13,790 nucleotides of DNA from HB2-32-21 sp041603535 (GTDB taxonomy: Bacteria; Pseudomonadota; Gammaproteobacteria; Pseudomonadales; Porticoccaceae), in contig JBFIEE010000067.1 in assembly GCA_041603535.1 (NCBI GenBank), positions 1-13,790 on the forward strand, written 5' to 3'. A model generated the notes under the pieces. That model was not told the origin of the DNA, did not search any database, and saw only the letters and a list, made by a program, of their open reading frames with translations. Every line of letters begins with the position of its first letter. Position 1 is the stretch's first letter. Positions 1-6,380 of this stretch are shown one piece after another. Position numbers and translations under genes: made by a program.

Positions 1-55
1 GCCGGTCGGGGAAAAAATTAAGAGTGTTGATTATAGGCATAGTGGGTGCTGGATT

Positions 56-84
56 TTAAAGAAAGTTGTTACCTTTTTTATAAT
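56..84 (+). promoter_or_regulatory. Promoter-like -10 box with no gene assigned
   Basis: A perfect TATAAT lies at 79-84, with a poor -35 match (TTAAAG, 56-61) at 17 bp spacing. No convincing plus-strand gene follows: the only ATG downstream (about 131) opens a 42-codon frame that runs antisense into the end of the hydrolase gene. Transcription from here would be antisense to that gene or would give a small RNA. Bases 1-190 otherwise hold no gene that I can see. A short direct repeat AGGTGCT occurs at 111-117 and 122-128. A chance -10 match in AT-rich DNA is a serious alternative. Confidence 0.22.
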
Positions 85-190
85 CTGTGGGTTGCTTTAG
101 GTAAAAATTGAGGTGCTTTTTAGGTGCTGCATGGCGTTGTTTGTCCTTTGCGACGGCTTGGCGGCCTCAACATTCATTACCGAGCAGTCA

Positions 191-1135
191 TTAATGAGCA
201 GTAAAGGCTTTTCGCAACACAGCAGCTGCTTCACGGAGGAATGCTTTGCCCTCATCTAGGGCACCCGCCATGGATATGAAGCCGTGGATTTGTCTTTCGT
301 AGCACACGTAGTCGACGGCAACGCCAGCTTCCCTGAGACGGTCAGCATAAGCTTTGCCTTCGTCGCGGAGCGGGTCAAAACCAGCTGTCATCACGTAGGC
401 CGCTGGCAAGCCAGTTAAATCTGTGGCCAGCAGAGGCGAGGCCTGTGGATCATCCCAGTGAGCGGCTTTGGTCAGATAATGATTAAAGAACCAGTTCATA
501 GCCTTGCCGGTGAGAAAGTAACCTTCATTGAAATCTGTGTAGGACTGAGTGGTCGCGCCCATGCGAGTGGCAGGATAAATTAATAGCTGCAGCGCGATGT
601 CCGGGCCACCCCGGGCTTTGGCCATCTGTGCCACTACTGCGGCTAAATTACCTCCAGCGCTATCACCAGCAAGGGCTATTCTGCTGGCATCACCACCGAT
701 ACTGGCGGCGTTGGTCGCGGCCCATTCGAGCACGGCATAGCTATCGTTTGGCGCTGCCGGGAAGGGGTGTTCTGGCGCCAGCCGGTAATCGGGAACCACG
801 ACGATGCAGTTTGCTTCGTTAGCGTAGAAACAGGTTTCTCCGCTATGAGTTTCCGGGCTTCCGATAACCCAGCCGCCCCCGTGGTAGTAGATCAGAATCG
901 GCAGAGCAGTCGAGGGAGCACTGGCCGGTGTGATAATCCTGGTGCGAATCGGGCCATTGGGCCCCGCAATTTCTACTTCGTCGATGCTTCTAACCTCAGG
1001 CTGCGGCAGGCCGAGCAGTGCGGTGGTAGCGGCAAATACTTCGCGGCCTTCCTGCGGCGTGCCTTCACCGAGGCCGGGAGCGCCGCTTTGTTCTGCTCTT
1101 TTCAGAATTTCTGCTGCTTGCGGGTCAAGGGCCAT
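191..1135 (-). CDS. Alpha/beta hydrolase, hormone-sensitive-lipase (HSL/bacterial family IV esterase) type
   Basis: The 314-residue protein is a probable cytoplasmic carboxylic-ester hydrolase acting on short or medium acyl esters. HGGGW (residues 85-89) is the oxyanion-hole signature that defines the HSL group. GDSAGG (157-162) holds the nucleophile Ser159. DPLRDEG supplies Asp254 and the IHGF motif supplies His284, so the triad is complete and correctly spaced. The length is normal for the family and there is no signal peptide. The ATG at 1135 is preceded by GGAGGA a few bases away, which settles the start. The gene stands alone on the minus strand, and its upstream side carries the short repeat array at 1179-1256, which may control it. 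The sequence does not reveal the substrate; lipase, acetyl-hydrolase or arylesterase names would be over-specific. Confidence 0.93.
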   Translation of the reverse strand: MALDPQAAEILKRAEQSGAPGLGEGTPQEGREVFAATTALLGLPQPEVRSIDEVEIAGPNGPIRTRIITPASAPSTALPILIYYHGGGWVIGSPETHSGETCFYANEANCIVVVPDYRLAPEHPFPAAPNDSYAVLEWAATNAASIGGDASRIALAGDSAGGNLAAVVAQMAKARGGPDIALQLLIYPATRMGATTQSYTDFNEGYFLTGKAMNWFFNHYLTKAAHWDDPQASPLLATDLTGLPAAYVMTAGFDPLRDEGKAYADRLREAGVAVDYVCYERQIHGFISMAGALDEGKAFLREAAAVLRKAFTAH

Positions 1136-1178
1136 GCTTCCTCCGGTTTCTTTAAGTTAGCTACGCTTAATAATACGT

Positions 1179-1256
1179 CGATATATAGTGCGTCGATTCA
1201 TAGCGCTGCGAATTCATAGTACTTCGACTTCATAGTACTGGGAATTTATAGCGCTG
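1179..1256. repeat. Degenerate 15-16 bp tandem array, five units with palindromic cores
   Basis: Five head-to-tail units start at 1179, 1194, 1209, 1225 and 1241, and a partial sixth starts at 1257. The approximate consensus is CGAATTCATAGyrCTG. Units 2 and 5 carry the core AGCGCT and units 3 and 4 carry AGTACT. Both cores are six-base palindromes that differ only in the central dinucleotide; unit 1 (AGTGCG) is degenerate. The array lies 44 to 122 bases upstream of the hydrolase ATG. It could be a multi-site binding region for that gene or a decayed minisatellite. The repetition is directly visible; the function is not. Confidence 0.7.
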
Positions 1257-1599
1257 TGAACTTAACCGGCGCGCAGTAGACGTGTGATGTTACGAGTTTA
1301 TGATATTGCGAGCGATAGCATTACAAGTGACAGCCTTGCCAATAACAGTGTTATCGCTCAATTCTCTGGGGTAGGGCCTCCTGAGCAGGACTTCGCGCTT
1401 GTCGATATCAGGAGTTTCAAGGCACGGGCAGGGGCCAACAGGTGATCGATTGCCGGAGCGAAGCGAGATGATGTGCCCGATCGGTGCCGGGTTTGTCACG
1501 CGGCAGCTCGGTTAGCATATTGTGACCTGGCCATTGACAGGGTGTCCTGTTATTCACGCTGGTATAAAGCGCAAGGCGTCATTTGGGACGCGATGACGG
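1257..1599. other. Stretch without a convincing gene; one 13-base palindrome
   Basis: No frame here looks like a conserved protein. A 69-codon minus-strand frame (1290-1499) has no recognisable motif, no good ribosome site and a low-complexity look, so I do not call it. The visible structure is a perfect palindrome ATAACA-G-TGTTAT at 1342-1354, which could be an operator or a small hairpin but has no adjacent gene start to give it meaning. Confidence 0.4.
1560..1568 (+). promoter_or_regulatory. Extended -10 promoter candidate
   Basis: TGGTATAAA matches the extended -10 pattern (TG-n-TATAAT, five of six in the hexamer). A perfect TTGACA sits upstream at 1534-1539, but the 23-base spacing is too long for an ordinary sigma-70 pair, so the -35 would have to be dispensable. 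It could drive the small ORF at 1600 and, through it, msrA. Confidence 0.3.
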
Positions 1600-1788
1600 A
1601 TGGTACAGGAAACAACGTTGTTTAGCCGTCTGGATATGTCCGTGGCGGCTGGCCAAAGACCGGTTATGATGGGTGTCTGGCTGCTGGCGATCAACGTATT
1701 ACTCAGCACTGCGATGCTGAAGGTACTGAAAAGTTCGAGTCAGTTTTTGTGGGTTGAGTGGAGTAAGCTCAGCCCGACTCGTGGCTAA
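1600..1788 (+). CDS. Possible small membrane protein, 62 residues (doubtful)
   Basis: An ATG-initiated frame of 62 codons contains one hydrophobic stretch (about residues 22-40, rich in V, L, I, M and A), enough for a single membrane helix, followed by a basic, Trp-containing tail. I do not recognise it. Points in favour are the extended -10 candidate about 35 bases upstream and a stop codon that falls inside a hairpin before msrA. Against it, there is no clear ribosome site and no family motif. It may be a chance frame in the leader of msrA. Confidence 0.22.
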   Translation: MVQETTLFSRLDMSVAAGQRPVMMGVWLLAINVLLSTAMLKVLKSSSQFLWVEWSKLSPTRG

Positions 1789-1826
1789 TGGTGCATTGGT
1801 AGCCACCATTGGTGATTATCTTTTTT
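1781..1826 (+). terminator. Overlapping hairpins followed by a T run (terminator or leader structure)
   Basis: GTGGCTA (1781-1787) pairs perfectly with TAGCCAC (1800-1806). AATGGTG (1787-1793) pairs with CACCATT (1804-1810). CACC (1804-1807) also pairs with GGTG (1811-1814). These stems share bases and exclude one another. A T run follows at 1821-1826, only eight bases before the msrA ribosome site. The element may end upstream transcription or may switch between structures ahead of msrA. The T run is some way from the strongest stem, so terminator strength is uncertain. Confidence 0.35.
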
Positions 1827-1846
1827 AATTAATCAGGAGGTGTAAA

Positions 1847-2473
1847 TTGGGCGTATCTAAGACTGGGTTACCCACGCCTGAACAAGCGTTACCGGGGCGC
1901 CGTGAAACCATGCGGGTTCCCGATGCGCATTTTGTCAACGGCAATCCTTTACGTGGGCCTTTCCCCGATCGCCTGGAACAGGCCGTTTTTGCTATGGGTT
2001 GTTTCTGGGGTGTAGAACGGCTGTTCTGGCGGCAGGCCGGCGTTTATTCAACTGCAGCAGGGTACGCGGGTGGCGTTACTCCGAACCCTTCCTACGAGGA
2101 AGTCTGTAGCGGTATGACCGGGCACACAGAAGTGGTTCTGGTGGTCTATGATCCCGAGGTAATTAGCTATGCGGACCTGCTCAGGCTGTTCTGGGAGTCT
2201 CACGACCCCACCCAGGGTATGCGTCAGGGCATGGATATCGGTACTCAGTATCGCTCGGCTATTTATTGCTATGGCGAGGAGCAGCTCCGGCTGGCCCTCG
2301 AAACCAGAAAAAATTATCAGGCGGCTCTGAAAGCGCAAAACTACCCAGATGTTAGTACCGAGATTTGTGAGGCGCCCCCGTTTTACTATGCGGAACACTA
2401 CCATCAACAGTACCTGGCCAAAGTACCCGATGGCTATTGCTCTTTGCGTGGCACGGGCGTTAGCTGCGTCTAA
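1847..2473 (+). CDS. msrA: Peptide-methionine (S)-S-oxide reductase MsrA
   Basis: The enzyme reduces the S epimer of methionine sulfoxide in oxidised proteins and free methionine, using thioredoxin to regenerate its thiols in the cytoplasm. The 208-residue protein has the catalytic GCFWG motif with Cys52 and two C-terminal cysteines, Cys198 and Cys207. This matches the three-cysteine E. coli type (Cys51, 198 and 206), including the roughly 40-residue N-terminal extension. The start is a TTG at 1847, preceded six bases away by a perfect AGGAGG (1835-1840). The next in-frame ATG would cut into the extension, so TTG is preferred. The DCC oxidoreductase gene begins 13 bases after the stop, suggesting co-transcription. 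Hairpins at 1781-1814 lie directly upstream and could modulate expression. Confidence 0.96.
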   Translation: MGVSKTGLPTPEQALPGRRETMRVPDAHFVNGNPLRGPFPDRLEQAVFAMGCFWGVERLFWRQAGVYSTAAGYAGGVTPNPSYEEVCSGMTGHTEVVLVVYDPEVISYADLLRLFWESHDPTQGMRQGMDIGTQYRSAIYCYGEEQLRLALETRKNYQAALKAQNYPDVSTEICEAPPFYYAEHYHQQYLAKVPDGYCSLRGTGVSCV

Positions 2474-2486
2474 GTGATTTCCGCCG

Positions 2487-2996
2487 GTGGTGAGCGGTGA
2501 GCTGTTCGGCGAGCGGATGAAGGACGATCAGGAACTCCGTTTGCCGACCGATGAAGAGGGCTCGCCGACTCACGAAGCAGCGGTCGTTTACGATGGTGGC
2601 TGTCCCTTTTGCTGCTGGTATGTAGAGCATCTTGCCGGTATGAATGGGTTGCAGAAGGTCGACGCGCGACTGCACGTGAATGTCGTGCGGCAGCTGGATC
2701 GGGCACATATCGATATTGATCGTGACATGGCCCTGTTCGATCAGGGTCAGCTGTATAAGGGAGCTGAAGCACTTTGTCGACTTGCCCGTCGGCAGACTAA
2801 TGGCCATGGTGTGAGTCGGGTACTGCGCCAACTCTTTCGTTGGCGTCCCCTGGCATCTCTGTTTTATCCGCTACTGCGTTTGTTACGGATTACCTACCTG
2901 AAATTATCTGGTCGCGCCACTGTTCACGCTATCCATGGAGTCGGTGTTGGCCCCGCTCGTGGCGCAGACAATAGTGAGACAGATAATAAGTCCTGA
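2487..2996 (+). CDS. DCC-family thiol-disulfide oxidoreductase (DUF393)
   Basis: This is a small protein (169 residues from GTG 2487, 159 from ATG 2517) of the DUF393 family, named for its DxxCxxC signature. Here the motif reads DGGCPFC at residues 36-42, with the putative redox cysteines Cys39 and Cys42; an extra Cys43 follows directly. Members are predicted to have a thioredoxin-like fold, but the physiological substrate is not well established. There is no signal peptide, so it should be cytoplasmic. Neither start has a strong ribosome site; the short gap from msrA (13 bases) favours translational coupling with the GTG start. The neighbourhood suggests a role in thiol or oxidative-damage handling alongside MsrA, which is inference. 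The polar tail after about residue 145 has no recognisable motif. Confidence 0.85.
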   Translation: MVSGELFGERMKDDQELRLPTDEEGSPTHEAAVVYDGGCPFCCWYVEHLAGMNGLQKVDARLHVNVVRQLDRAHIDIDRDMALFDQGQLYKGAEALCRLARRQTNGHGVSRVLRQLFRWRPLASLFYPLLRLLRITYLKLSGRATVHAIHGVGVGPARGADNSETDNKS

Positions 2997-3085
2997 GGAT
3001 AAAAGTGCCGCGGATGTTGGTATCGTGGGCCCCCTGGGGCGACGCGCGGGCGTGGTTAGGCGAAATACACGGCAAACCCCAGATA

Positions 3086-3126
3086 CTCTAGGGCCAGAAT
3101 ACTCTGGAACCGGGATGTTCTGGAAC
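3086..3126 (+). repeat. Three direct repeats on a 16-bp period upstream of the antiporter gene
   Basis: CTCTAGGGC (3086-3094), CTCTGGAAC (3102-3110) and TTCTGGAAC (3118-3126) start exactly 16 bases apart. Partial dyad symmetry is superimposed: CCAGA-ATAC-TCTGG (3094-3107) and GTTC-TG-GAAC (3117-3126). The block lies about 50 to 100 bases before the antiporter start, where a transcription factor could bind. I see no good sigma-70 pair next to it. Confidence 0.5.
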
Positions 3127-3176
3127 GCAGAAATAGCATCGAAAATACTGAGATTATCCATGGCGCTAACGTTTGG

Positions 3177-4382
3177 GTGTGGCCACAAATGAATGGACTT
3201 AAGGACACGGGGCTTGATGGCAGTGCTCTGGTATTACTCTCTCTTGGCGTGATATTTCTTCTCGGGCTGGCTACAGACCAGTTGGGCAAGCGAACATTTT
3301 TACCTCGTGTTACGTCGTTACTGATACTTGGTACGTTAGTGGGGCCAGCCGTACTCGACCTGATCCCCGACGTTCTCGTCAACCGTTTTGACTTGATTAC
3401 TGAAATTACCCTGCTGATGATCGGCTTTCTGCTGGGTGGCAGATTGACCGTGGGTTCAATCCGTAAAATGGGTTCGCCCTTGCTGTGGATCTCATTGCTC
3501 GCGGCGCTTGGGGCGGCGCTGGCTGTCTTTGCTGGTTTGCTCGTTGCCGGTTTACCTCTGGGACTGGCTCTTCTTTTAGGTTGCATTGCCGCCGCCACCG
3601 ATCCCGTTGCCACTGTTGATGTGGTCACCGAATCAGCAAGTCGGAGTGCTTTCTCGAAATTATTAATGTCTATCGTCGCGGTGGACGATGCCTGGGCGCT
3701 AATTATTTTCAGTCTCGGTCTAACATTTGTGACGTCTGTCAACGGCAGCACGGAAATGTCGCCGTTGTTAAGCGGGTTACAGAATATTGCCAGTGCTCTG
3801 GTACTGGGCGTTGTCATTGGACTACCTGGGGCGTATTTGACCGGCCGCGTGCGGCGCGGCGAGCCCATGCTTACCGAGGCACTGGGTCTCGTATTTGTTT
3901 GCGGCGGGCTGGCGATGTGGCTAGATGTTTCCTTCCTCCTGGCGTCCATGGCCATGGGCATGACGGTATCTAACCTGGCTAAACATCACCGTTACCCTTT
4001 TCACGCCATTGAGGGTGTTGAATGGCCTTTTATGGTGGTTTTTTTTATCCTTGCTGGCGCTTCGCTGGAGTTTTCTTTCCTGGCTGAGATTGGTCTGGTT
4101 GGTCTGGTGTACGTGGTTTGCCGGATTGTCGGCAAGGTAGGCGGTGGCAGACTGGGCAGCAAACTGAGCCATGCTGATGAGGTCACTGCGCGCTGGATTG
4201 GCCTGGCGCTGTTGCCACAGGCCGGCGCGGCAATGGGTATGGCGCTGGTCGCCGCGAATCAATTCCCTGAATATCGAAATCTGCTCTTAACAGTTATTAT
4301 CAGTACAACGGTACTGTTTGAACTCGGCGGCCCTGTGTTGACTCGGATGGCTCTGACTGAAGTAGACGGGAAACAGACGTAA
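3177..4382 (+). CDS. Monovalent cation:proton antiporter (Na+/H+ exchanger domain, CPA superfamily)
   Basis: A 401-residue polytopic inner-membrane protein with about 11-13 hydrophobic helices, which would exchange Na+ or K+ for protons. Typical exchanger signatures are present: TDPVAT (residues 141-146) in the discontinuous helix and the adjacent acidic pair Asp170-Asp171 (VDDAW), the likely ion and proton site of an electrogenic-type transporter. There is no C-terminal TrkA-N/RCK or universal-stress domain, so it is a bare transport module, shorter than KefC-like proteins. The frame opens at GTG 3177, but ATG 3189 four codons later is equally plausible; neither has a clear ribosome site. 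It follows the msrA/DCC pair after 180 bases and has its own repeat-bearing upstream region, so separate transcription is likely. The ion specificity cannot be read from the sequence. Confidence 0.9.
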   Translation: MWPQMNGLKDTGLDGSALVLLSLGVIFLLGLATDQLGKRTFLPRVTSLLILGTLVGPAVLDLIPDVLVNRFDLITEITLLMIGFLLGGRLTVGSIRKMGSPLLWISLLAALGAALAVFAGLLVAGLPLGLALLLGCIAAATDPVATVDVVTESASRSAFSKLLMSIVAVDDAWALIIFSLGLTFVTSVNGSTEMSPLLSGLQNIASALVLGVVIGLPGAYLTGRVRRGEPMLTEALGLVFVCGGLAMWLDVSFLLASMAMGMTVSNLAKHHRYPFHAIEGVEWPFMVVFFILAGASLEFSFLAEIGLVGLVYVVCRIVGKVGGGRLGSKLSHADEVTARWIGLALLPQAGAAMGMALVAANQFPEYRNLLLTVIISTTVLFELGGPVLTRMALTEVDGKQT

Positions 4383-4441
4383 CAATAAGCAGGCTTTCTC
4401 TGACCTCGCCGTTTACCCTAATTGGGATCCACGGCCATAAC

Positions 4442-4469
4442 GTTGACACGTCAACTAAATATCGTTAAT
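4442..4469 (+). promoter_or_regulatory. Operator-like palindrome on a TTGACA box upstream of the efflux gene
   Basis: GTTGAC-AC-GTCAAC (4442-4455) is a perfect 6-2-6 inverted repeat. Its left arm contains a consensus -35 hexamer, TTGACA (4443-4448). A modest -10 candidate, GTTAAT (4464-4469), follows at 15 bp spacing, shorter than ideal. A dimeric repressor (TetR, MarR or ArsR type) bound here would block the polymerase. The site is about 145 bases ahead of the MFS pump, and drug pumps of this family are often repressor-controlled. No regulator gene is present nearby. Confidence 0.45.
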
Positions 4470-4598
4470 CTCCGCAAGCCTATCTACCCCTTTAGCTAGC
4501 TTCGTAGAAATCGATTTTTGAGCATAGCTCGAACACCAGCCAGGTTGTATTCGGGTCTTGCTTAGCGATACCGCCATGCTTAGCAGTTTAGCCAATTT

Positions 4599-6230
4599 AT
4601 GACAGCAATCACGCCAGCTCAAACAACGCCAGTCACCCGGCTGCCACTGCTGCTGACTGCGCTCGCCATTACCGCCGCCAATTTCATGAACGTGCTGGAT
4701 CTCACCATCGCAGTGGTTGCGGTACCGTCTATTTCTGGCACATTGGGCGCTTCCCCGTCCCAGGGCACCTGGATATTAACCACTTACAGCGTCTGTTTGG
4801 CGATAGTCCTGCCCCTGAGCCCCTGGGTGTGTAAACGCTATGGCGAAGTTCGTACCTTTACCCTGTCTGTGTTGATGTTTTCACTGACCTCCTGGGCCTG
4901 CGGTATGAGCACGAATATGGAAATGTTGGTGTTTTTTCGCGCATTGCAGGGCTTGTCCAGCGGACTGATAGTGCCTTTATCGCAAACAGTATTGTTGCGT
5001 ATATTCCCGCCCGAGAAGCATGGCACGGCTATTGGCCTATGGAGTATCGCCTCGACCATCGCACCTGTGCTTGGCCCGATTCTTGGCGGCCTGATTACGG
5101 ATAGCATCGGTTGGCCGTGGATTTTCTATATAAATATTCCCATCGGGTTTGTCGCTGCATGGATTGTCTGGACCAGTATGCGCGACATGGAGACGCCGAT
5201 TAAAAAAATCCCGGTCGACGGTATTGGCATACTTCTCCTGGCCACGACGGTGCTGTTGTTTCAGCTGGTGCTGGATAAAGGTCACGAGCTCGACTGGCTT
5301 GGCTCTCCCGATATTCGCCTGATGATCAATATTGCGATTATCACGCTCATTGCTTATGTCTTATGGGAGCGTCGCGAGCCTCATCCGATTATCGACTACA
5401 GCCTGTTTAAAATTCCGGTATTTGTGATCGCCTCAATCATGGGCGTGATTTTTAACCTGACCTATTTTGCGAGTACCGTGCTGTACCCAATATGGATGCA
5501 ATCCGCACTCGGCTATACCGCAACTTTGTCGGGTTTGGTGATGGCGGGTACCAGCGTACTGCCCATTGTTGGCATGATGATGGTGGGTAAAAATATTGCT
5601 CGCCTGAATCTTCGTTACCTGGTTATCTCCGGCACCCTGGTGATGATGTACGCGATTTACCTGCAGGCGAGCTCGACCACCGATAGCACTTTCATACAGT
5701 TAATTAGCGCAAGGGTGGTCATGGGGATCGGCTTCACCCTGATGTTTCCGCCGCTAATGGTGATTTCTCTGGGTTCGGTTTCGCCCGATCGCACGGTGTC
5801 TGCAGCCAGTTTTTTTAATTTTTTTCGCTCGGTCGCCACCAGTGTTGGCATCGCTATCGGTGTCGCTGTGTGGCAGGCGCGAACCGTGTTTCATCGTCAA
5901 AACCTGGTCGAACAGCTCAACCCGGCGAGCGCCGATAAAGTCGGCGCATTTTTGCCGATAGAGCAAATTACCGACGGCAATGAGCAGGCCATGTGGGCTA
6001 TTACCGATCACCTGGCCACTGTCCAGGCGTCAACATTGGGTCTGAGTGATACATTTATGATTTGTGTTCTGGCGGCCGTGCCAGTGCTCTTTTTAGCAAT
6101 GTTTATTCCAGCAAAACTGGGGCCAAAACCAGAGAACGAAAAGCCGGAAGCAGAAAAGGCAGAGATCCCACAACCGGACACGGACGCGCCAGCACAAACG
6201 AACAAACTGGGTGCTGAAGCAGTAGAGTAG
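4599..6230 (+). CDS. MFS drug:proton antiporter, DHA2 / EmrB-QacA family
   Basis: The 543-residue protein has about 14 predicted membrane helices and should export toxic compounds in exchange for protons across the inner membrane. TM1 carries the family-typical NFMNVLDLTI (asparagine and aspartate in the helix). The antiporter motif C is clear, with the Gly/Pro-rich run APVLGPILGG near residue 155. The length fits EmrB. The tail beyond about residue 503 is a hydrophilic Pro/Glu/Lys-rich segment with no helix, probably a cytoplasmic extension. No EmrA-type membrane-fusion gene lies on either side, so it either works alone or uses a distant partner. The ATG at 4599 has no ribosome site; it overlaps the stop of an 8-codon frame starting at 4576 (ATGA), hinting at coupled initiation. 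A repressor-type palindrome lies at 4442-4455. Confidence 0.93.
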   Translation: MTAITPAQTTPVTRLPLLLTALAITAANFMNVLDLTIAVVAVPSISGTLGASPSQGTWILTTYSVCLAIVLPLSPWVCKRYGEVRTFTLSVLMFSLTSWACGMSTNMEMLVFFRALQGLSSGLIVPLSQTVLLRIFPPEKHGTAIGLWSIASTIAPVLGPILGGLITDSIGWPWIFYINIPIGFVAAWIVWTSMRDMETPIKKIPVDGIGILLLATTVLLFQLVLDKGHELDWLGSPDIRLMINIAIITLIAYVLWERREPHPIIDYSLFKIPVFVIASIMGVIFNLTYFASTVLYPIWMQSALGYTATLSGLVMAGTSVLPIVGMMMVGKNIARLNLRYLVISGTLVMMYAIYLQASSTTDSTFIQLISARVVMGIGFTLMFPPLMVISLGSVSPDRTVSAASFFNFFRSVATSVGIAIGVAVWQARTVFHRQNLVEQLNPASADKVGAFLPIEQITDGNEQAMWAITDHLATVQASTLGLSDTFMICVLAAVPVLFLAMFIPAKLGPKPENEKPEAEKAEIPQPDTDAPAQTNKLGAEAVE

Positions 6231-6250
6231 AATCGTCGCAGAATTTCGTT

Positions 6251-6280
6251 ATTGTCCTGAATTGTCCTGAATTGCCCTGA
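6251..6280 (+). repeat. Three tandem copies of a 10-bp unit
   Basis: ATTGTCCTGA occurs at 6251-6260 and 6261-6270, and once more as ATTGCCCTGA at 6271-6280. The block begins 20 bases after the efflux gene stop and abuts the hairpin at 6280-6303. Likely explanations are replication slippage or a short helical-phase repeat; no role can be assigned. Confidence 0.85.
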
Positions 6281-6308
6281 GCGGACTAAACAGTCCTCCC
6301 GCTGTTTT
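6280..6308 (+). terminator. Probable intrinsic terminator after the efflux gene
   Basis: AGCGG (6280-6284) pairs with CCGCT (6299-6303), with an inner ACT/AGT pairing around an AAAC loop. Alternatively GGACT (6283-6287) pairs with AGTCC (6292-6296). TGTTTTC follows immediately. The site lies between convergent genes (the efflux gene and the minus-strand NYN gene), where termination is expected. The stem is short and interrupted, so confidence is moderate. Confidence 0.4.
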
Positions 6309-6380
6309 CGTCGAGGCCTGAGTGTCTGGTTTGGGCACTTGCCTTAACGCCTGATGCTGACATGAATCTGCTTGCTATCG

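Noticed and set aside
767..1219. Plus-strand frame of 150 codons
   Set aside because: It is antisense to the HSL-type hydrolase and continues into the repeat array; no domain is recognisable.
1290..1499. Minus-strand frame of 69 codons in the gap before msrA
   Set aside because: No ribosome site, no recognisable motif and an unremarkable composition; it could be a gene remnant, but nothing supports that.
3029..3040. GCCCC-CT-GGGGC hairpin after the DCC gene
   Set aside because: The loop is only two bases and no T run follows, so it does not qualify as an intrinsic terminator.
3056..3961. Minus-strand frame of 301 codons
   Set aside because: It is antisense to the antiporter gene and reads as a Ser/Thr/Arg/Pro-rich shadow of a hydrophobic membrane protein.
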